A stretch of DNA of 64,000 nt, from NCBI GenBank assembly GCA_022036555.1, contig CM039128.1, forward strand, positions 25,676,719 through 25,740,718. Reading direction: 5' to 3'. The notes under the pieces are model-generated. The model did not search any database. It saw only the letters and a list, made by a program, of their open reading frames with translations, and was not told the DNA's origin. This document shows, in pieces, positions 57,601 through 64,000 of the stretch (position 1 is its first letter; each line of letters starts with the position of its first letter). Both the position numbers and the translations under genes were made by a program. The stretch comes from Microstegium vimineum (lineage: Eukaryota; Streptophyta; Magnoliopsida; Poales; Poaceae).

Positions 57601-59640
57601 GGATCGGTTCGCTGATGATGGAAAACTGGGACAGGGGTTCACATCCGCCAATGACTTACTAGAAATAGACATCGGTGATGGCAGTAAACCTAGGCCAACT
57701 TTCATTAGTGCTAAGTTAGATTCCCAATGTAAGCAGTAGTTAACTGATTTGTTAAAAGAATATAAAGATTGTTTTGCTTGGGATTATACGGAAATGCCTG
57801 GTTTAGACCGATCGATAGTTGAACATCGGTTACCTATTAAGTCTGGTTTCCAACCACATCGGCAGCCTGCGCGCCGATGCAATCCTACTATTCTATCCGA
57901 TATTAAAGCTGAAATTACAAAGTTAATTGAGGCTGGATTTATTCGGCAATACCGATATGCCGATTGGATTTCTAATGTGGTTCCTGTGTACAAGAAAAAT
58001 GGAAAATTACGTGTTTGCATTGATTTCAGGAATCTAAATAAAGCTACGCCGATGGATGGTTATCCGATGCATGTTACTGATTTGTTGATCGATGCTGCTG
58101 CTGGACATCAAATTATTAGCTTCATGGATGGTAATGCTGGATATAATCAGATATTCATGGCTGAAGAAGACATATCCAAGACTACTTTCAGATGTCCAGG
58201 TCACGTCGGTTTATTTGAGTGGGTCGTTATGACTTTTGTCCTGAAGAATGCCGGTGCTACTTATCAGAGAGCAATGAATTTTATCTTTCATAAGTACATC
58301 AGCACGATAGTTGAAATCTATATTGATGATGTGGTGGTTAAGTCCGGAAATTTTGAGAAGCATCTTGCCGATTTGCGAAAAATCCTAGAATGCACAAGGG
58401 AGCATGGGTTGAAAATGAATCCTAATAAGTGTGCATTTGGTGTATCGGCAGGTCAGTTTCTGGGTTTTATGGTGCATCAAAGAGGCATCGAGATTGGCAG
58501 AAAATCTATTGATGCAATTAACAAAGTAGTTGCTCCTACAAACAAGACTGGGCTGTAATCCTTGATCGTCAAAATTAACTTCATTAGGAGATTTATATCT
58601 AACTTATCTGGGAAGATTAAATCTTTTAGTCCATTGTTGAAGTTGAAGGCCGATCAAGAGTTTACATGGAAAGAAGAACAGCAGTTAGCCTTGGAAGAAA
58701 TCAAGAGATATTTGGTGAACCCTCCGGTCTTGGTTCCACCTCAACACGGGAAACCTTTCAGGTTATATTTGTCTGCCGATGATAGTGTTATCGGATCGGC
58801 CTTGATTCAAGAATTTGAAGGAAAAGAACGTGTGATATATTATTTGAGCAGGAGGTTGGTAGATGCTGAGACCAGGTATTCGGCTATAGAGAAAATATGT
58901 TTATGTTTATATTTCTCTTGCATAAAATTAAGGCATTATTTATTGTCGGTTGAATGCACTGTTATCTGCAAAGATAATGTGGTTAAATATATACTGTCGA
59001 TGCCGATATTAAGTGGGAGAATCGGCAAATGGATTCTAGCACTTTCAGAGTTTGATCTAAGATATGAATCGGTTAAGGCAGTTAAAGGTCAAGTGATGGC
59101 CGATTTTGTTACTCAACATTGCAATGTGGTGAGTTCTGTAGAGATTGCTCCTTGGACTTTGTTCTTTGATGGGTCTACATGCAAAGAAGGGGCAGGTATC
59201 GGTGTTCTCTTAATTTCACCCTGGGGCGGAAGTATGAGATTTCCTTGCCGATTGTTGCTACATCGACAAACAATCAGGCTGAGTATCAAGCTTTAATAAA
59301 AGGGTTGGAATTACTCAGGGAAGTGCGTGCCGATGCTGTTGAAATTTTTGGCGACTCTCTGTTGGTGGTCAATCAATTGATTGGGGTGTATGAATGCCGA
59401 AGTGAAGTGTTGATTGCACACCATGAGAGATGTTTACAGTTGTTAAAAGAATTCAAAGAATATCGCCTTGAGCATATTCCTAGGTTGCATAATGAAGAGG
59501 CCAATCGGTTAGCACAGAATGCTTCAGGATATCAGCCGATTCAAGAAGTGATGACATCGATGATGGTTGCTGATGACTGGAGAAAAGAAATTGTCGATTA
59601 CTTAAGAGATCCGTCTAGGAAGGTTGAAAGGCGTCTAAGG
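57601..59640 (+). pseudogene. Element E reverse transcriptase and dual RNase H
   Basis: TAG at about 57738, then RT 57749-58558 with YADWISNVVPVYKKNGKLRV, ISFMDGNAGYNQIFM, LKNAGATYQRAM, IYIDDVVVKSG (catalytic pair kept) and MNPNKCAFGV. TAA at 58556 precedes the first RNase H (LVPPQHGKPFRLYLSADDS, VIYYLSRRLVDAETRYSAIE). The second, archaeal-type RNase H begins WTLFFDGSTCKEGAGIGV (about 59150-59205). A frameshift near 59230 is followed by NNQAEYQALIKGLELL and VEIFGDSLLVVNQL. Unlike element A, its catalytic FFDG is intact. The dual RNase H places E in the Tat lineage. Confidence 0.92.
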
Positions 59641-60834
59641 TTCCAAGCTACTAAGTATGTGCTCCTTGACGATGAATTGTATTATCGGACGATTGATGGA
59701 ATTTTGCTCAGATGTCTTGGTAACGAGGAATCAAAAGAATTGATGGGCGAAATCTATGAGGGTGTGTGTGGAGCACATCAATCGGCATTCAAGATGAAAT
59801 GGATGATTAGGCGGAATGGATATTATTGGCCGACAATTCTAGAAGATTGTTTCAACTATTTTAAAGGATGTCAGGATTGTTAGAAGTTTGGTAATGTCCA
59901 GAGGGCACCGGCGTCGGCAATGAATCCTATAATCAAGCCTTGGTCGTTTAGAGGATGGGCTATTGATCTCATCAGCCAGATTTATCCACCGTCAAGTAAA
60001 GGGCATAAGTTTATACTTGTCGCTACCGATTACTTCACGAAATGGGTTGAGGCGATTCCCTTGAAGAAAGTAACATCGGCAAACATGATAGATTTTGTAA
60101 AAGAACATATTGTTTACCGATTTGGTATTCCTCAAACTATTACCACCGATCAAGGAACCATGTTCACATCGGGAGAGTTTGATGAGTTTGCTGCTAGTAT
60201 GGGATTCAAGGTATTGAATTCTTCTCCTTATTATGCTCAAGCTAACGGTCAGGCTAAAACAACTAATAAAGGAGCTATTAAGCTTATCAAACGCAAGATT
60301 GAAGAAAACCCTAGAAGGTGGCATATAGTGTTAAATGAAACCTTATGGTCGTATCGGATGGCATGTCATGGTGCAATCAAAGTTTCGCTATATCAGTTGG
60401 TCTATGGACACGATGTTGTCCTGCCTTGGGAAATTAAAACCGGTTCTAGGCGATTGTTTTCTCAAGATCAATTGACGGCCGATGAGTATGATACTCTTAT
60501 GAAGGATGAGTTAGAAGACTTGGCAAGTCATCGGTTGAGAGCTTTGATCAGCATTGAAGAAAATAAGAAAAAGGTTGCCAGATTGTATGACAAAAAGGTG
60601 AAGGTGAAGGAATTTGTCGATGGTGATTTGGTGTGGAAATTGATTTTACCGATTGGGACTAAGAGTTCTAAGTTTGGAAAGTGGTCACCTAATTGGGAAG
60701 GTCCGTTTCGGATAAATCAGTCTGTTCCTAGTATTGCCTACATTTTGGAAACTCTCGAAGGAGTTGCATTCTCTAGAGCGATCAACGGTAAATACTTGAA
60801 GAAATATTACCCTAGTATTTGGGTGGATGCCTAA
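59641..60834 (+). pseudogene. Element E integrase, catalytic Glu changed
   Basis: Zinc domain EIYEGVCGAHQSAF ... YFKGCQDC (about 59745-59880). The first position, usually His, reads Tyr (TAT, 59755-59757; probable C-to-T). TAG at 59881. Core: WAIDLIS and TTDQGTMF carry the two Asp residues, but the third catalytic residue reads NGQAKTTNK where relatives have NGQAE; codon AAA at 60256-60258, a G-to-A change. C-terminal domain WSPNWEGPFRIN ... YLKKYYPSIW. It cannot be active as it stands. Confidence 0.92.
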
Positions 60835-60963
60835 AATACCCAGTTGAGTGCCGATGAAAGGAAAAGTTATATAATCATCGGTAAAAATTGTACTGGCATT
60901 ATATTACAAAGCAAAATTATCGGTAAAAAATTATATTCGCCGATATGATGAAATTGTAGCAAA
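60835..60963. other. Convergent 3' spacer between integrase and the antisense gene
   Basis: 129 bp, AT-rich, with a few GCCGAT/ATCGGT motifs. Two genes end here tail to tail. No gene. Confidence 0.7.
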
Positions 60964-63900
60964 TTACAACAGAGCTTGAATAGCTGATATCACATGCAGG
61001 CGAATTTTCTCTATTTCTTCCATCTCCCTGGCGTCATCATCGGCAGACCCCTTAACTGGTTTAATCTTCTTCAGCAGGATAGCTTCTCGGGCGTTTCTGT
61101 CCCTTTCTTGTCGCAGAGCCTTAATGGCGTCGGGCAGTTGGGCTTTCTTTTGGCTGGCTGCGTCCAAGGCTTCTTCAACCTTTCTTAGCTCGGCCTGCAA
61201 CTCTTCCCTCCTTGACGATAGGTGAACGATTTCTTGCTCAAGATTGGCGTCGGAAGCTTCTACTTGGCCGATGCTCTTGTGCTTATCATCGACAACTTGT
61301 TTGAACTTAAGCATTTCTTCTTCGAGCTTTGACCGAGCAGTCCTATTGGCTATGCGACGAGAGAGTCTTTGATATTAGAGTTGCTTGCTCTCAAGAAACG
61401 CTGCCTGGAAGAGTGTTTCTTCTGTGTCGGCAGACAGGTGGCCTTGGATGTCTTTGAAAGCTATCTTTACTGCGGTGGAGTCTTGGACGAGATTGGATGT
61501 GTCTTGTTGCAGTAAAGATAGCAATATTTCAAGTTTGAGTTTGACATCTGCCGATAAGGCTGGAGCGGAGCTTTCTTTGTCTTCGTCTTCATCGGGAAGG
61601 TTGACGGCGAAGGAGAACAAGCTATTCACTAGAGCAGAACCTTCTCTGTCTTCATCTTCATCAGGGAGGTTGATGCCGAAGGAGAACAAGCTATCGGGGG
61701 AGTCTTGGGCCTGAAAAGGAGAAAGTTAAAATGTGTCGATCATAAGTTTATACTACAAGTTTTTAGATAATCGGCTTACCATCTTGAAGCGAATTTCCTG
61801 TCTGGGGCTCGGGAAGTTGGTTGGTATTACCTCATCCTGGAGATCGGCAGCGGTTGCCGATGAACATGCTTCTGTTGGAGGAGCGGTCGGTGATGTTGGT
61901 GTTGACGCTGTCTCTGCTGCTGTGGTTGGCTCTTGTGGCAATGGTGCCGTCCTCTGGTCAGGATTTTCATCTGGTGTAGGTGTTGGTACCGATGCCGATG
62001 TTGTTGTAGCTGGTTCCTGCGGCGGCGATATTGCTTCCTGGATCGGAGTTTTGTTCACTGGCTGTTCAGGAGCAGGCGCCAATGGTTGTTCTGCTATTGG
62101 TACATCGGCAGGAGTTGGTGACGCAGCTGGAGTGGCTCGTCTCAGGCGTTTCTTCTTTGGGGTAGCAGTTGTTGAACTGGCCCGTTTTGGTTGTGAAGCC
62201 TGGGGGGCATCGGCAGCAGGAGCTGGAGAAGCTTGTACGTCTGGAGCAGCTGCAGATGACTTCACTGCCTGAAAAATGTTTGATGCAAGTTATATAAAGT
62301 AAATATTGCCGATGAGCAGTATGTGATCGGTATAAGTAAAGATAAAATTTACTGCAAAAGCCCGCGCCAAGATGGCAGCAGCAGCCGATGGAGTAGCAAT
62401 GGTCTTTGCAGGCGTCGGCTTGGGCTTGAGAGTGACCTTAGGTACCTTCTGAGGAGTGAAGGCAGCCAGTGTAGGAGTCTTATTGCCGATGATTGATACA
62501 GGGCTCATTACTCGAAGATGGAAAGGCTTGCCACTCCTGCTCATTTGGGGGATTGGATCGTCAACCTGTTAAAGCATAAGAAGGTCAGATGCCGATGATA
62601 CGAATAAGTAATAAGAAATGCATCAGGATTAAAAACTTACTGCATCATCGAGAATGATGTGATCGGCGTCAATCAAATGCCGATAGTAGTGTGATGACTT
62701 GGCAAACAGTTGATTTCTCCATTCTTGCCACCAAAATTTGTATTCCTCCGTGATGAAAGATGTTGGTGCCCAGGAGGATAGGTCAATATCTGACGTATCG
62801 GCATTGGGAGGGAGATTGACAACCTTGTTCCAGTCCATAGCACTGGAGATGATTTGTCTTGGTTTTATTACCTTGGCATAGCAGAGTTTGATCGGTAATT
62901 GGCCAAATGCCAGTTGTCTTACCGCTGCCGATGGGTAATAAAACTTATAGGATGGAGGAGCATTCTTCCCAGTTTCGAAAATGTTGACTAGAATAGCTCG
63001 GGGAACTATACTGGCCTTCATGATTACTTCATTCTGAGGCACGTTCCAATCGGTAAGATTGAACAGTAAAGGGAATCGGTTGTCATCATCAATATAAGGC
63101 CACCAAAGTCGTTCTGAAGCAGGGATTCCATTATATAGCTTTTGAAAGAATCTGCCGAACTGGTCTGCATTGGCGTCGGTTCCTGGCAGTACTATGATAG
63201 CCTCCCCAAAATTGAGTGGGGGACGGGTTGCCGATTCATCATCATCGAATACATAATTTTCTAATATGTCCCTTGGGAATTGTTGGCTGAACAAGTCGAA
63301 TTGGAGGACCTTGTACATGTGTGCGTTTAGCCACATGTTTATAAACCACCAAGGACCCCCGAGGTTGCCGATCGAACTCGCCTAGCAGTAACTTCTTGGA
63401 CACTTGGTGTAGGAGACGGTATACCGATCTAAGAAGATATCGGCCGAGAGGGAGTCTTGTTCCATCGGCTAAAAGTTCTGCCGCGGGGAGATACATGGTT
63501 GTAGGTCCGACTGTTTTGCCACAGAAGATAAACTTTTCCAGCCACATATTCAAAAAGATGGCGTGCTCCCTTTGACCTACCGATCCAGTCTTTTGGTACT
63601 CCTGGATGTAACCGATCCAGTCGCCGATGTTCCGTGTGTTCACCTTATACTCAGCCTTCCTATGGAACAAGGCTGGGGTATCGGCAGAAGAGACATGAAG
63701 GTCGGTAAGCATATGCACATCGGCAAGGGTGGGAGTGGCTGGTCCATGTCTGAATAGAAAGGTATTCATTGTGTCGGACCAGAAGTAGGAAGCCGCCATC
63801 ATCATATTCTCATTCTTCTCCATATCGGCAATGGAGAGTCTGATGCACTGGTCTAAATTGCGCTCTGCCCAGTAAACTTGTTGTGTTCTAATTACTCTGA

Positions 63901-64000
63901 GGTACCAGTTCTTTCACCCCTTGGTGGGTTTGGGCCATGAACGGAAGGCATCTTTCCATAACCCTAAGTTGAAGCACTCAGATTTGAAGGGGATACGGTT
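60964..64000 (-). pseudogene. Antisense spliced gene in element E: plant mobile domain (PMD, aminotransferase-like) protein
   Basis: Runs in from the right edge on the minus strand. Exons in view: 64000-62641, 62565-62353, 62268-61780 and 61710-60964; introns of 75, 84 and 69 bp all have GT/AG ends (first donor GTAAGTTTTT, acceptors AACAG, TTTTTCAG and TTTTCAG). Exon 1 carries the PMD: LWKDAFRSWPKPTKG, WAERNLDQCIRLSIADMEKN, then the hallmark NTFLFRHGPATPTLADVHML (about 63725-63785), and PWW-type sequence through WWPYIDDDNRFP. Exon 2 is basic, exon 3 Ala/Pro/Thr-rich with a KKKRLRR nuclear-signal-like run, exon 4 a coiled coil (LEQEIVHLSSRREELQAELRK). Damage: TGA at 63914-63916, a frameshift near 63370 and TAA near 61373. 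Host PMD proteins act in gene and TE silencing; the role in transposons is unknown. Confidence 0.82.

Larger units (their letters stand above)
49008..64000 (+). mobile_element. Element E: Tat-lineage gypsy with antisense plant-mobile-domain gene (3' end outside)
   Basis: The 5' LTR 49008-53820 is interrupted by solo LTR F, leaving about 1007 bp of LTR. Then come gag, protease, RT, two RNase H domains and integrase on the plus strand, then a spliced minus-strand gene. LTR, leader (CCTCTTTTGGCACACCCGGTGGGA) and gag are homologous to element C, so E is the pol-bearing relative of C. The 5' flank inside F-prime is CCTAT (49003-49007). Many TAG stops, three frameshifts and a changed integrase catalytic residue show it is dead. 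Confidence 0.92.

Noticed and set aside
61385..62272. Plus-strand ORFs of 109 and 179 residues
   Set aside because: They oppose exons 3-4 of the antisense PMD gene and cross its splice sites; Gly/Val/Ala-rich composition is the complement of the Ala/Pro/Thr-rich exon.
1..64000. A host gene or bacterial/viral system hidden among the ORFs
   Set aside because: Every long frame with recognisable motifs belongs to a retrotransposon, and remaining ORFs are frames in LTRs or opposite known coding sequence. I saw no tRNA, rRNA or operon.

Overview
This window is plant repeat DNA, almost certainly from a grass (Poaceae) with a large, retrotransposon-rich genome. I see no host gene, tRNA, rRNA, bacterial operon or CRISPR. 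Nearly every base can be assigned to LTR retrotransposons or their remnants, often one inside another. The grass assignment rests on the element types (Tat-lineage Ty3/gypsy with two RNase H domains and antisense genes, Maximus/SIRE-like Copia, very long TGTGACACCC-type LTRs) and on GC-rich gene-like islands in AT-rich surroundings. The species cannot be told.

Left third (1-16980). Element A (201-16128, minus strand) is a 15.9-kb Tat-lineage gypsy element with both LTRs. It sits inside the LTR of another gypsy family (B-prime; 1-200 and 16134-16980). On the minus strand A runs 5' LTR, PBS, gag, protease, RT, two RNase H domains, integrase. Between integrase and its 3' LTR lie a 104-bp tandem array and a spliced gene on the opposite strand, with its own TATA box, of the 'putative gypsy type transposon' (Transposase_28) family.

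Middle left (16981-24476). A mosaic of old debris: two decayed Athila-type ORFs in opposite orientations, a Copia 3' end, a solo LTR (H), an inverted LTR fragment (G-prime) and a 100-N assembly gap.

Middle (24477-38211). The 3' end of a minus-strand gypsy element (B). It is split by element C (26058-36827, TSD ATATC), a gag-only non-autonomous Tat element, which is itself split by element D (28779-33973, TSD GCAGC), a young Copia element that has lost most of pol.

Right (38212-64000). Copia element G (Maximus/SIRE-like) lies in B. Its 3' LTR is split by an inverted long LTR (F-prime). F-prime is split by element E (49008 to beyond the window), the pol-bearing relative of C. E's 5' LTR is split by a 3.8-kb solo LTR (F) of the same family as F-prime. 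E carries, antisense and downstream of integrase, a spliced plant-mobile-domain gene that runs off the right edge.

How the parts relate: A and E each supply gag, protease, RT/RNase H and integrase plus an antisense accessory gene. C looks like a parasite of E-type machinery. All coding regions are broken, largely by C-to-T/G-to-A stops (mostly TAG), as expected for old methylated elements. The most unusual signals are the parallel antisense genes, the family-private over-represented short motifs, and the LTR and junction oddities of D. All coordinates and counts were made by eye.
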